From NCBI GenBank assembly GCA_012861695.1, contig JAAOOA010000006.1, positions 26,607,811-26,671,810 of the forward strand: a stretch of 64,000 bases of DNA. Reading direction: 5' to 3'. The translations under genes were made by a program, and so were the position numbers. The notes below the pieces were generated by a model that did no database searches, had not been told where the DNA came from, and was given only the letters and a program-made list of their open reading frames with translations. Source of the stretch: Trematomus loennbergii (lineage: Eukaryota; Chordata; Actinopteri; Perciformes; Nototheniidae). Numbering within the stretch: the first letter of the stretch is position 1; each line of letters begins with the position of its first letter. Of the stretch, positions 1 through 16,452 are shown piece by piece.

Positions 1-548
1 TGGAAGAGGCGGAGAGGTGGGTGTTTGTCATCTGCTGGTGAACTAACCGGAGAGAATTACAGTGCTTGCCTCGACGGGGAGGGATTGCATTGAATTAAAG
101 CAGCAGGAGCAAACGCTTGCCTCGGGGAGGGAGAAAAAAAGCCACAGCGGAGAATAAACAGAAGGGTAACCATGGTAACTATGGGCGGGAAGTCTTCTTC
201 GCTGCTTTTGTGGCAGACTACAGCGCCACTTACAGGCCTGGCATATGTACTACAGCGTCTCCAGCGCTATCGAGCGGCAATGGCCGGCCGTGGCCCAATC
301 CCACATTCCCCTGATAGGTGGAGAGTTGGCCCAATAGCCGTAGCGCCACTTCTGTGACGTCATAGAAGTGTTCAAATCTGGATCAGTTTTGATCAGATCC
401 GTTGCAGCCCCGTTTTAGAGATTTGGGTATGGAGGAATAGAGAGGGTTGTGTTTTCTGACACTTGGTGAGTTCCCTGGAACACCGGGGACACATATTCAT
501 GTATAAAAGACGTACAAAAGTGCATTTTGCATGATAGGTCCCCTTTAA
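1..548. repeat. 3' part of a dispersed TTAA-target repeat
   Basis: The right end reads GATAGGTCCCC followed by TTTAA, that is, a terminus TTAA-AGGGGACCTATC when read from the other strand. Related termini recur in this window (about 3163, 35238, 37293, 38924, 53998, 60526). TTAA target sites are used by piggyBac and Kolobok transposons. The left end lies outside the window. Short ORFs here show no recognisable domain, so I call no gene. Confidence 0.5.
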
Positions 549-879
549 GTAAAAGCCAACATTATGTATTCAACACAAATGGACACCTAAATGGAATAAC
601 AATAGATTGAGGCGAAGAACCTGATGATAGGCTCCTTTTGTAGCGTGGATTTCTGCAGTGGAGAGCTCATTTTGTGTCAGAATTTAAAACCATCCGAGTC
701 TGTCTGTGTTATGCGTCTTTTTCACTCTAACAGGATGCACAGTGTGCCATTTATTATTAGTTAAAATGTCAAGCGGCTGTTTGTTTGATGGCATATCTGC
801 TTTTAAGTGTTGTAATTTCCTCGTATCGTCACATTACAGAGGAAAATTCAAACTGAACGGCTGTTTTCTGTCTCCACAG

Positions 880-951
880 CGAGACCTGTCAAAGGCCTCT
901 GACGCCAAGGTCCAGCACAACATCCTGAACTCCACCAGCACCAACCTTTGA
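880..951 (+). CDS. possible last coding exon of an unidentified upstream gene
   Basis: A good acceptor (TTTTCTGTCTCCACAG, AG at 878-879) is followed by 23 in-frame codons (RDLSKASDAKVQHNIL... ending in NL) and a TGA at 949-951. The exon would start in phase 0. Codon choice (GCC, AAG, GTC, CAG, CTG, AAC) is more coding-like than the AT-rich surroundings. I do not recognise the protein. It would be the C-terminus of a plus-strand gene whose other exons lie before the window. The 1-548 repeat would then sit in its last intron. Chance is not excluded for an exon this short. Confidence 0.4.
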   Translation, partial: RDLSKASDAKVQHNILNSTSTNL

Positions 952-1934
952 CCTCTCCACTCTGAGGGCGACTGCTATCATATCGCAGTCCTTTCAACGA
1001 AGTTTTAATCTCCTCCTAAACAGATCACTGCCTCTCACTGCTATCTGCTTCTATATTTAAATGAAGGTAATAATATATTAAGTGCAAAGTCGGTGATAAA
1101 CAAGGACTGAGTGTCAGTGGCTGAGCGTGTGGTCTTCAGCAGTCTATCACTGTAAGAGGGAAAAAAAAGTTTGTATTAGTTAACTAACACTACTTCGCTC
1201 ACTAAATTTAGCCAGTTATTGAAATGTCATAAATGTCCGCATTTTTTACTGCACACGAAAGGAATGAAAGAAATGTAACTTCCTGATGTTATGCAATCTG
1301 GGGTTAGAGGCCAAATGTATTATGAATACTTTGCACTTTTTTAGAATATATATTGCAGCACATAGTGTAATTTTTCTTTAATTATTTCTGGGCATTTTGT
1401 GCCTTTTTTTTTAAATAGAGATAGATGACAGGAAATGGTGGGGAAGAGAGTATTGTCCAGGAATCAAACCGGGAACATGCATTGTGTAATTGTACACGCA
1501 CTCCTACTGCTCCATCCAAATCTGTTTTTATACATGTATGTATTTGTGTACATATTTTCTGTATCAGCTTTTTTCTTCAAAAAATGTACCTGTTTTCAAA
1601 GATGTCATATGTTACTTTAAGACTGTTAGTTCAAGTATGTTTCTGTGCTGCATATCAGCTGATCTATAGTTAAATCGCATGAAATCAATACAGCTGATTT
1701 GGAAAATAGAATAAAACATTTTCAATTGAAAAGCATGGTTATTTTCTTTGAAAGATTTATAATTTTCCTTTTTATAAACCTTTGTTGGAAACAAAATATC
1801 AAATTTCATATTTACCACAAATCAAATGCAGCGGAATGTAATTATGTGCACATCAGCGTGTACTGTGTACAAGTTTTATTCAAAGATACGAGCCCCAACA
1901 AAACACCAGTTATGTTTTTAAATACCTTAGGTGA
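952..1934. other. intergenic, possible 3' UTR of the 880-951 exon
   Basis: AT-rich DNA between the putative terminal exon and the fold-back repeat. The first few hundred bases could be 3' UTR. ORFs of 60-90 codons overlap on both strands and show no domain or coding bias. Confidence 0.35.
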
Positions 1935-2472
1935 GGTGCTAATAATGCTAATGCGAGGATAATAAAATGGCGGCTTCACAAAACCTTTTGGGAGTTTTAC
2001 GGGGCGTGGTTTGCATTCCGCCCAGCCAATCAGACATAGGAACCTTTTTCTCCCACGAAAGTCCCTGCTCTCTAGCAGGGACTGAAAAGGGGGTACAAAT
2101 GGTTCTGATGAACTAGTTCAGGGGGCTTTTTGGTGTGAACGCAAATATATCTGAGTTCTGATGAACTATTGTGGGAAAAGTACTCCGGTGTGAACGCGCC
2201 AAATAGGCGCGTTCACGCCGCAGTATTTTCCCACTTTATATTACGATATAGTTCCGAAATGTCGCATTCACACCAAAAAGAGCTGCGTTCACACTTAAAA
2301 TTAGTTCATGAGAACCTTTTTACCCCCTTTTCCGTCAGTTTTCCGTCCCTGCTAGAGAGCACAGACTTTCGTGGGAGAAAAAGGTTCCTATGTCTGATTG
2401 GCTGGGCGTAAAACTCCCAAAAAGTTTTGTGAAGCCGCCATTTTATTATCCTCGCATTAGCATTATTAGCAA
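1935..2472. repeat. large fold-back (palindromic) repeat
   Basis: The two halves are imperfect inverted copies about a centre near 2203. GCTAATAATGCTAATGCGAG at the left returns inverted as CTCGCATTAGCATTATTAGC at the right. Other paired segments are AGCCAATCAGACATAGGAAC with GTTCCTATGTCTGATTGGCT, and the ends of the arms around the centre. The innermost hairpin (2171-2200 with 2206-2234, loop AAATA) pairs GTGGGAAAAGTACTCCGGTG-type sequence. No coding capacity is seen. A foldback element or tail-to-tail MITE pair is likely. Confidence 0.75.
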
Positions 2473-2847
2473 TAGCCCAGCGCAGAAACGCAGAGAGACT
2501 AACTTATGGCAACACAAAAGAAAACATGGCAGCGGTAGAGATGAGGAGGTGTCGGCGTTCTGGCGATTTACTCGGAAGGCTTCAGTAGAAGCTGCTGGGA
2601 GTCCCAGCAGCTTCTACTGAAGCCAGTCCCTAACTCCGGGGACTTTGGGCGGCAGTATACGCCGTGAAGTTGTTTGCGGCCTGCCAGTAAACCCAAAGCA
2701 GAAGAAGAAGAAGTGACTTCAGCGGCTTCATTTGCCCTCAGAGACTTATTCCGGTGTGAACGCGATCTGTACATGAGAACTAAAGAGTTCTGATGAACTA
2801 AGTTCTCATGAACCTTTGTGGGAAAAGTACTGCGGTGTGAAAGCGCC
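2206..2847. repeat. inverted-repeat element sharing an end with the fold-back
   Basis: The sequence at 2206-2234 returns inverted at 2818-2847 (GTGGGAAAAGTACTGCGGTG plus GAAAGCGCC), giving near-identical termini of about 29 bp. The left terminus is also the right half of the central hairpin of the 1935-2472 palindrome. The GGTGTGAACGC motif recurs again near 2752. Either a separate MITE-like copy with 29-bp termini or a rearranged tandem of the same family. No clear target duplication was found. Confidence 0.5.
2578..2624. repeat. 47-bp perfect hairpin
   Basis: Two 23-base arms, 2578-2600 (GGCTTCAGTAGAAGCTGCTG + GGA) and 2602-2624, are exact reverse complements around a single G at 2601. It lies inside the 2206-2847 repeat region. 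No loop suited to a microRNA precursor is present. Confidence 0.85.
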
Positions 2848-3069
2848 TAAGGGGGACTCCCTGTTAGTTAGCCAAGGGATCCTGGTGTGTGAGGTGCTCC
2901 GCGGATTGGTCCATTTAGACCAATCCGGTCATTTGTTGTTGATTTGGGTGTTCACACGTAACAGAACCCAGGAAGCAAACAATGGAAAATTAGAAATCTC
3001 CAACGAGGCGTTTTGGGGCATAGACAGGTATTTTCTGTGTTAGAGTTTTACTCGCTACAGGGTGTACTT

Positions 3070-3163
3070 TGAGGGTTTGTGACTGCAGGCCGTTTACATG
3101 CAGAAAAACCTTCATAACACACAAGGGGACGGGTAATAACTGGAAAAGCATGACATGGGCCCT
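3070..3163. repeat. copy of the TTAA-AGRGG dispersed repeat
   Basis: It contains the family block (GACTGCAGGCCGTTTACATG, then AAAAACCTTCATAACACAC) and ends GACATGGGCCCT before TTAA at 3164-3167. The same ordered block is seen near 37210 and 60440. The left boundary is not defined. Confidence 0.5.
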
Positions 3164-3167
3164 TTAA

Positions 3168-4250
3168 CTGAAAATATTCAGGCTTAAATGTAAATCTAGT
3201 TTGCTTGTTAAATCCAATCAGTGTTGATTATATTTACTGGATCAGTTGATATCAGCTGATGTTATCTGTAACCAGACCTGTGGCTCCTGTCTTTGTGTTG
3301 TAAGTCGCCAAACCAGCTGCCAGACCTGCCCATGTTAGCCTTTAATACACAATGGCATTAGGCATTTACTATTAGGCGAGTTCACACCAAGTAAATGTAT
3401 TTGACATACCAGGCATTCTTTCACTGGTCTGTTTAAAGAAAAGGCTAAAAATAGTGAGGATTCCAGATTTCAATATTCACAGCTACTGCCTCATCATTTA
3501 AACATATTTTGCTAGCATAGAGATTCCATGAAATTATGTGTAACATATTTCTTAGATGAAAGTTACGCGAAAGGCTCATAGAAATATTTTTGATATATTG
3601 TGCAGATGTGGCACTTGATATCAAAATAGTACAAGTGAACATTATGACAAGTTCAGTCTCATGAAGCAAGTTGCTGCTGAAGACTACATTTGGGGGGAAA
3701 AAAGCAATACCAAAACTCTAAGTGGACTGAGAATGAATCAGCAAACATTTGTATACTATATAAATAAAGCAAAAAGTGACAGTAAAACTGAACACCCTTT
3801 TATTATCCCCTTATTGTCTTATTTCCTTATTATTTTTTGTATTTATTATAAACAGTATTGCTTTTACTGTGTGGGTTTGTTGTATTTTCTTCTGAGTAGG
3901 CTATGTGCTGCTTTTGTCTTGTATGTTGTAAACTTGTTTATAATTTTGCTTTATGAATTGAGTGATTATTTAAAAAAGTAATTGTAATACGATCAAATAA
4001 ATATAACTTAAAATTATGAATTGAAATGAAACAGACTTCTTATATTTTGTAGAGGTCAAGGATTTTATTCTGAAGGATTTGCGCCGGAAGTCCTTTACCG
4101 GGGGAGGAACTGTTCCTACAAGAAGGCATGTCTGACAGCAGGTCACACACTGCTTTCACACACACACTACGCACGTTGACAGTGTGTATTAATGACAAGC
4201 TGACCAGCTTTGCTCAGTTTTTACTTTATTTATTAAACTAAAGTGCAGTC
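3168..4250. other. intergenic DNA upstream of ptpmt1
   Basis: AT-rich DNA with no recognised coding exon. The last 200 bases before the ptpmt1 ATG are the likely promoter and 5' UTR, but no TATA box or CpG-rich core can be assigned with confidence. Confidence 0.35.
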
Positions 4251-7200
4251 ATGTCGGGAGCGTTAGCCAGGCTGCTCTTCTACCCGACGTTAGCCTACAA
4301 TGTTGCCATGGAGAAGGCGACGTCGAGACGGTGGTTTGACCGGGTGGACGAGACCGTGGTCCTCGGGGCGCTGCCGTTCAGATCCATCACCAAACAGGTC
4401 TCACAACTCACACATCACTAATACTGCCCTCTACATGTCTGTATGTCTTTTTATTAGTCATTACAGTGGAGGAATAAGCACCCAGAGTATTTACTAATCC
4501 CACCTGTGAAAATACTCTACTACAGGTGAAAGTGCTCCATTCAAAACATGTTTCTGCTGCAGTAATGTTGCATTTACTGCTGTAGTTTACTCTAAGCCTT
4601 GGGTCGTGTCCAAACTTTTTTTACAAAGGTAGCACAATCAATCAAATATAGGTAAATTATGCTTGAAATTTATATATCCTTTAATAAAAAAACAGTCTAC
4701 ATCACAGCTTTTCATAGGGTTTCAATTTATTTTGATACAAAAAGTGTTGGCAGCTCATTCATTAAAACAGAAGCCTCAGATTGCTTATAATAAGGGGAAA
4801 TATGAAGGTATAATTCAAGCTTGTTATGCAAATAAGTTATTTTATCAACTAAGATTTGTTAGAAAATGTTCTCAACTTTAATTGATTGAATTTATTTGAA
4901 AATAATAATAATAATAATAATAATAAATGGAATTTATAAAGCGCCTTTCAAGGGACCCAAGGTCGCTGTACATGGTGGACAGACAAAACAAAACAGACAA
5001 TGAGGAGCAAACAAAACAAAAAAATAAAATAAAATAAAGGAAGCCGGGGGCTTATTAACACACAAAGACTGTGTAATATATTTGTGTATATATTTAAGAA
5101 GAAGTTGCATGTGTGGGCCCTTTTCCATTATCCTTTGAGAATTTGCTGCTGGCCAATAAAAAATGGACCACGGAATGCCCCCGGGCCTTAGTTTGGATCC
5201 CCCTGATCTAAACCAGCGCATCTCATTGTATTACCACATTGTATGTTTGTAGTTTTGTCAGTCCTGTGCAAACCACGTATCTCTACAAAGTCAACTTTTA
5301 ATGAGCTTATAATAACCTATGCATTTTCCATCTGATCCAAGAGGCTATTATAATACTTTATCAGGATTAAAATAAGGAATATTTTTCTTACAATTCACTC
5401 TTAAGACATCAAACACACAAAATCCACACATTTGGAGATGCATGGTTTTCACTGAAGAGGAAGGGGTTGAAAAGCTGTAATCTGAAAAGTAACTAAATCT
5501 ATCAGACAAATATGGAGACTAATGTACAAGTCTACCTCTGACTCTAAGATGTAGTGTAGTTTCTAAATATTCAAGTCAAGTACAAGTAGGGAATTCTTAA
5601 GATCAGTACTTGAGTAAATGTACTCAGTTACATTCCACCACTGGTCTTTTCAAACTACATTTCTCAGAAGAATCAAAGTTGAACGGTTTCATGCTGCGCG
5701 GTGATGACTTCAACTACTGCCCTAATCTTCTGGAATTTGCTTCTAATGCAATTGCATCTTAATTTCATTATTTCATTAGTCCCATCAGAGAAGTATGTTG
5801 GGGTATAACTTGCTTTGGTGTCTGTTTGTGTATTTATTTGCTGTTAAATAAAGACACAGAAAGTAGTCCTCTAGCCTTCAGAATATGCATGCTTTAATTC
5901 TTTTTTTTTAAGTGTAAAATAAAAACCTCAAAATTAACATCAGTTGTTTGATTTGAATAATTAAATCAATGAATCACATCACACAAGTAAAAAAAGCATA
6001 TACATTGTAATTGCTTAATGCTAATACAAATAACCACCAGTCCAATTTTGAGCAGAAGATAACAACATTTGAATTAAAAAAGATGATGATAAAAAGATAT
6101 TTAGCCCTAAATACGAAATGGTAGGTCAGAGAATGTAGGAATCAGGAAAGATCATAGTTATTTATTTATGTTTTATTTCCGGCTATATTTGAAAGTATTG
6201 TTGGAGCACTTAAAATCAGTTGCTGTTGGCATCAATGGACAAATCCTCCTCTATGCTCATACAGATCTTTAACGCATGGTATTTCTCCCAGTGAGTGAGC
6301 GCCCTACAGTAGGTTACATTAAGTCATACAAAGCACAAACAATAGTACTAATAGAGACACAAAACACATGCCCGTATCAGGTGCCCCTCATACAGGAAGG
6401 ATAGCTAATCACTTACATGCCATGAAATTACAATGATGTGATCTAATGATGCCAGTGTCTCGTGAATCATTTAAAAAAGCCCCCCAGATATCCAAACACA
6501 CATGTCTCTTAAAGTTAACAAAACTATGACGGTGGGATATAGCCCGAGATATATGAGGGAAATTGTTAATTTATGGCCTCATAGGTAAGAAGGACGATTT
6601 TTAACTGTTCTGTGAACCGGTAACCGATGCAGACATCAGTTGGGGAACCTTTGTTGTTTTTGGAAATAGCATTATAGTAGTCTACTTTAGAAATTAGGAA
6701 TGCATGTATGAGGATTCTAAGTTCTTTACTTTTATGAAATGTGTGCAATTGTACAAATGGGGAATAATGCAGTACATGTTGTGTACTTTGTGTGTTCTTG
6801 TCATTTATATGTAATCCATTTGGTCAGTGTTTGTAAATTATTGTTTTGTCTTATAAAGTTATAGGTACTTGTCTTTCAGTCTGTGGATGACTCTACAATC
6901 TACGTTACAATTCTAATTCAATAGTTAGTCGTTATTTAAGTCAATCTTCAACTGTTATGTTTTCATTTACATTGCTGAGATTGATGGATTCTATTTGTTG
7001 TGTTGCAGCTGGTAGAAACAGAGAATGTCCGAGGAGTTATCACCATGAATGAGGAGTATGAGACTAAATATTTCTGCAACTCAGCTGAGGTGAGTCCACT
7101 TGTACTTACATTTATCTTTGAATATTCAGCAGGCAAACATCATGTAATGAGTTCAAAATGTAATCCAGCCACAAAGGTTGATATCTAACAGTGTAAGGAG

Positions 7201-8552
7201 CATTGAGGTTGTCTTCTTCCTTTCTGCATCGCATTGATCTATGAATGTTTAATTTGATGTGTCTGATTCAGGAGTGGCAGTCAGCAGGGGTGGAGCAGCT
7301 GAGGTTGAGTACGGTTGACCTCACCGGCGTCCCCAGCCTGGAGAACCTGTGTCAGGGCGTGGAGTTCACCCTGAAGCACCGGGAGCAGGGCAGCAGCGTG
7401 TACGTCCACTGCAAGGCCGGACGCTCGCGCAGCGCCACCATGGCTGCTGCCTACCTCATCCGGGTCAGTACTGAACACAGTCCTCAGGTTTTACTCTGAC
7501 CTCCAAATGCCTTGTTGCACAGAATTTTTAGTTTTAGTTTTGTCTTTAGTTTTCTTGTATCTCGCATGTATGTGTCTTGAGAATGCATGTGTGGTGCTGT
7601 TGTATTTGAAAGCATTTAAGTTGGGAAACAACTTGTAATTGTAATTTAGAACAGTAATTGACCATAGTATTAATTATGTATTTCTCATGTATCCAGGTAA
7701 TCTCATGCAGTAGGTTACAACAGGTTAACGGTGTAACATTTGACTTTCTTTAATTAAAGAGACAGGTTATCCACCCCAAAAAATTAAATAACCCAAAACA
7801 CCCTAACCCTCTAAAAAATCGTGCTATTTATCAATCTAAATTGTTTTGGTGAGATTGATGAGTGTTGGAGATATTGGCCATAGAGTTGTTCCCGAAATGA
7901 TTTCACTAGATGGAGCTCAGCTTGTGTTGCTCAAAGCGAAAACAAAAAAGCCTTTTAAAAATGTAAACAGCAATATCTCTTTCCAGAATTCATGAACCGG
8001 TTTCTCAAGAAAATCCACAGACCTTGTTGTGATCAGTTTCATGTAGGAACTACTCCCTTTGTACCGTATCACCACAAAGAAGGAAGTGAGCATGTATGAG
8101 AAGCTTTTGACAGCAAGATGTTAAAATTATCCTCGGCTGAGCTCTAACTTTAGCTAGCTTAGGAGAACTTCGGAAGCCTCTTGTCTTGTAGCGTAGGGAC
8201 AAATCATTTTTCTTGCCGCTTTGAGCACTACAGGCACAGTACCTTGAAGTTCCAGTGTCTGCAATTTGGACATTGCACTAGTTAATATATTATTAGATAC
8301 AATTTGGATTGATTGTACAGCCCTAATACTACTCTGAAACTAATTCTATGAAACTTGGTCCAGGCTGTCTGTTCACAGAGTAATACATATCTTGATTCTG
8401 ACATTGCACTTTTCTGCTGACAGTTACACCGCTGTACTCCAGATGAAGCGTGTCAGAAGCTGGCGTCTGTCCGTCCGCACATCCTGGTGCGCACCGCTCA
8501 GCTGGAGGTGCTGATGAAATATTACCAACAGGTGTGTGAACAGTCCAGCTGA
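4251..8552 (+). CDS. ptpmt1: ptpmt1, mitochondrial protein tyrosine phosphatase 1 (phosphatidylglycerophosphate phosphatase)
   Basis: Four coding exons, all joined in phase 0: 4251-4397, 7009-7089, 7272-7463 and 8424-8552 (TGA 8550-8552). Protein is 182 aa against 201 in human. Every junction is GT-AG. The family dephosphorylates phosphatidylglycerophosphate to phosphatidylglycerol in cardiolipin synthesis, on the matrix face of the inner mitochondrial membrane. Seen here: an N-terminal [14 protein letters not shown] segment as in other PTPMT1 proteins (mitochondrial targeting or membrane contact), the family block [15 protein letters not shown] in exon 2, and STVDLTG in exon 3 with the candidate general-acid Asp near residue 92. 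The dual-specificity loop [11 protein letters not shown] places catalytic Cys near residue 123 and Arg near 129. Exon 4 supplies the C-terminal helices and is less conserved. The ATG at 4251 is the first in frame and gives the expected N-terminus. The gene looks intact. Ndufs3 follows on the same strand, as in other vertebrates. Confidence 0.95.
4893..5190 (-). repeat. LINE 3' end with (ATT)n tail, minus strand
   Basis: Read on the minus strand, CCTTGAAAGGCGCTTTATAA followed by ATTCCATTTATTATTATT is the usual form of fish L2/CR1-type LINE 3' ends: a short conserved stem-like 3' end, then a simple repeat tail. The (TAA)n/(ATT)n tail spans about 4901-4926. The 5' extent is uncertain. Confidence 0.5.
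6520..6748 (-). pseudogene. decayed L2-like LINE reverse transcriptase fragment
   Basis: The minus-strand reading frame contains [18 protein letters not shown] and, later, [12 protein letters not shown]. The L2 element at 56.6-58.4 kb has the matching KLVHAFIFSRLDYCNS and FKVLLLVFKSLHG, in the same order. The segment lacks the catalytic palm and is interrupted, so it is a dead fragment within ptpmt1 intron 1. Confidence 0.6.
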
Positions 8553-9108
8553 GAGGACAGGACGCGGGTCGGACATCATCCTACAGCTGCTGGAACACTG
8601 GACTCTGAGCTTTGGACAATCCTCCGAATCTATACCCACTGAAGAAATGTATTGCCTTTACATGAGCTTTTACTTGGAAATGATGAAGTAACACATTAAC
8701 ATTGTACACAATACATCAGTAAGCAGAAAACTGTTTTTTTACAAGAAATATAAAGCGATTTATTTTTGTATAACCTGAATCAAACAAAGCCTTTAATTAC
8801 ATAATGACTACCTGGTTTCTTGCCTCTAGCTAAAACATACATTTTCATATGGTGAATTTATGAAGCTTAGAATTATGTTAAAAGAACAATTAACATTACC
8901 TTTAAAATATCTGAGCTGCCTCCTGTTACAGAAACAAATATTTTCAAATTCCTAAAACAAGCCAACAATAGAATATTGTTAGACTGTGACTGTAATAGGC
9001 TTAATTGAGTTGTGTACAATGCATTATGCAGTGGCAGCTTTTACTTTGTTTACTGGAACATGTTTTCTTTCAATGTGTCATATCTTCCGAATACTGACAG
9101 TGATGTTA

Positions 9109-9114
9109 AATAAA
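9109..9114 (+). other. candidate poly(A) signal of ptpmt1
   Basis: AATAAA 557 bp after the ptpmt1 stop codon. It is the best canonical signal before the ndufs3 start. Position supports it, but no transcript data are available. Confidence 0.45.
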
Positions 9115-9346
9115 GTATTTGTGAGATGAAACAGTCCCAGTATGATTTATGGTCTTTTATTTTCAGCATCCAGGTTTTACTGATATACGAGTATATATAT
9201 GATAGCTGTTGTAGTAATGAAGTGAAATGGCATGAAAACATAGTAATCTACTGAAAGACGCTGCTGTAATGAAGGGTAAGTGCACCAACGATTGAACGGA
9301 ACGGGAACTAAATACATTGACTCAATAACTGAAAATTATTCTTGAG

Positions 9347-9400
9347 CAGTGGCGGACTGGCCATCGGACGTTCAGGACGTATCCGGATCGGCCCACTTCG
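9347..9400. mobile_element. 54-bp hAT-like relic with perfect 8-bp target duplication
   Basis: It starts CAGTGGCGGACTGGCCATCG, the same terminus as the element at 40454, and is flanked by TTCTTGAG on both sides (9339-9346 and 9401-9408). Eight-base duplications and CAG-start termini are typical of hAT. The right end (CGGCCCACTTCG) is an inverted internal piece of the family rather than the normal terminus. It lies between ptpmt1 and ndufs3. Confidence 0.6.
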
Positions 9401-9985
9401 TTCTTGAGTATTGGGAACCAGCATACTTTTATATATTTCAGATGGGATTCTTGTTTTACTTACTCAACTATAGCTATCTGATATGTTTTCGGGTTTAAAA
9501 AAGTATTGTAGGCCTATGTTAAATAATGGGAACTCATTAATATTTTTCTTCACATCCCTTTTATTTATTATGTTACTTTACATGTTTTAATTTCTTCTTT
9601 TCTTAATGTTTATTATTTTCCTTTTTCGATACAAATATGTTACCTATAGCCTATGCGTACTCAAATCCCCTTTACTGTGGTGCTAGCAGCTCTACACTAC
9701 ACAGTGCTCCCACAAAACATCTCAAACATTCAGCTGAATTAACTTTGTCCTAACTCTGGTTGGATAACGTCGGCGAGCATTGATGTGTAAAGTGATTTTG
9801 GTAGCCATACATTGTAAACCCCTGCCCCGCAGTAAGTAAACCCTAGAGAAAAACGGGCATTTAACAAAACAAGTGTGAAAATAGTGGAGTTTATGGCACT
9901 GTTGGCTTTCGACAGCAGACAACAGTTCTCTTCCGGTCCATCAGGAGGCGACACCCCGCTAACAGTCGCGTACTGTAGAACAAAC

Positions 9986-14699
<4,714 letters not shown>

Positions 14700-14778
14700 T
14701 GACCCCCTTTCTCATCTTCATGTTCTGTCTGTTAATGTCATTTTGGGGTTTCTGAACAAACCCTGAAATATTTATGTA

Positions 14779-14796
14779 AATAAAAATACTAATAAA
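14779..14796 (+). other. paired poly(A) signals of ndufs3
   Basis: AATAAA at 14779-14784 and again at 14791-14796, 80-97 bp after the ndufs3 stop codon. This gives a compact 3' UTR of about 110-120 nt. Confidence 0.75.
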
Positions 14797-14829
14797 ACAA
14801 CCATCACAAGAGTTTCTTTCAATTATTTT

Positions 14830-16301
14830 CAGATATTTTAACCACTGTTATTACGGCAAAGATGCAATTAGATTGTTTACCATGTACTATACTTTATAAT
14901 GTTCGTGTGAATTTGTATCTATTTATAGTGTGGGGCATGTCAATGATGAGACAAAACATGCAACAATGCCCATATATGAAATCGGGAATATCGGATGAAT
15001 TTGCCCTATAAAACAACCAGTAAGGTTCAAGCTGTGGGACATAAAATTAGTAAAAATAACAGTTCTAAAGCCAGGGCTCTAGATTAAAAGCCATCTTTAG
15101 TGGAGTGTGATTTGTTAGCGCATTAGTAGTGGGTTTTAAAAATTGTGATTTAAATTCAAAGAAGATATTTGAGTTATAAAGAGTGAGTGTATGTATGTTG
15201 GCCACATAGTTTGGTATAGAGTTATTTTAGAGGCATAGGGTGTATTTTCAAATCAAAATAAAAACCAACCCTGAAAAGCACAAATGTCTGAACAAATATT
15301 TAATAGTATCATAAATGATATAAATGTATGATTATTTTTTTTTAGATGGAGATTTCTGCTGATTATTTTAACCATAAATCAATTGTTATTTGGTTTGTGT
15401 AAAATAAGTCACCAGAACCCAAAGTAACAATGGTTGCAACTGGTTGTTTTGCCCTAACAGAGGTTTGGACTGTGAAACAATGAACATTAGAAAAGACTCA
15501 ACGATTATTAGAATTGTGAATTGATTAATCAAGTCTCATCTTCAACTTGCAATGTTTCATATGTCCGGTGCACAATCATCTAAATCTGCAAAGTAACTAG
15601 TCAAATAAATGACGTGCATTAACAAGTCCAATATTCCCCTATGAAAGTGACTGGGGTTAAAGAATAATGTGACATGGAAATAAAAGAAAACTGTAAATGT
15701 TTTCTTAAGTACAGTACTTGAGTAAATGAATTGGAAAACGTGCATCCTCTAAATGTAAATGTTAACCACGGAATTGGTTTATTAAGGGTTAAAGTTGGCA
15801 TTATTGAATCTGACATTAAAAAAAAGATGCAGCTCATAATTAAGCAGTTGTCAAACGCACCACCGACCAACATGCCAAGTGACCTAAATCAAACCTAACA
15901 GGTGCATGCTGGGTGTGGCTAACATGCTAAATGCTAACATGCACATGGTGGATGCTCCAGGTGACTTGGAACTTTTACCTTCAGTGAGGTGTTTAAAGCC
16001 CCTTCCTGCTGATTGTGACTGGTTATAGTGGGACAGAGAGGCTGAGTTGACTCACTGATTATATTTGCTTTGAGAAGGAACAAGTAAAATATGAAGATGG
16101 AGCAGATTGAGGAGGCCTTCATGGGGCTTAAGACCCGGGCTGACATTCGAACTGGCGAGTACAATGTTGTGACATTAGAATGTGTGTTTGTGTGTGCAAT
16201 TGCTGCACATTTGCTTACTTGTGTAAGTGGCTGAGTTTATGTAGTAGTGCTCATTCCAAACCTACTGTTTTAAAAAAAGAAAATTTGATTACGCATTAAT
16301 C
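14830..16301. other. intergenic DNA after ndufs3
   Basis: AT-rich DNA with no coding exon that I recognise. In human, FAM180B lies between NDUFS3 and C1QTNF4; no trace of it was noticed here. ORFs at 15557-16164 look random. Confidence 0.4.
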
Positions 16302-16372
16302 ATTTCAACCAGGGTTCGAGTTATAAACTGAGCTCTATGGGGGTCTTTGAAACTAACGCGCACACACTCAAA

Positions 16373-16374
<2 letters not shown>

Positions 16375-16451
<77 letters not shown>
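16375..16451. repeat. (CA)n microsatellite in hAT-A
   Basis: CA dinucleotide tract near the left end of hAT-A. The other hAT-A copy has a corresponding tract at about 43585-43647 of different length. Confidence 0.97.

Positions 16452-16452
<1 letters not shown>

Larger units (their letters stand above)
4398..7008. other. ptpmt1 intron 1
   Basis: A 2.6-kb intron, donor CAG|GTCTCA and acceptor TGTTGCAG. It holds an (ATT)n-tailed LINE end (4893-5190) and a decayed L2-like reverse transcriptase piece (6520-6748, minus strand). I see nothing else that can be named. Confidence 0.7.
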
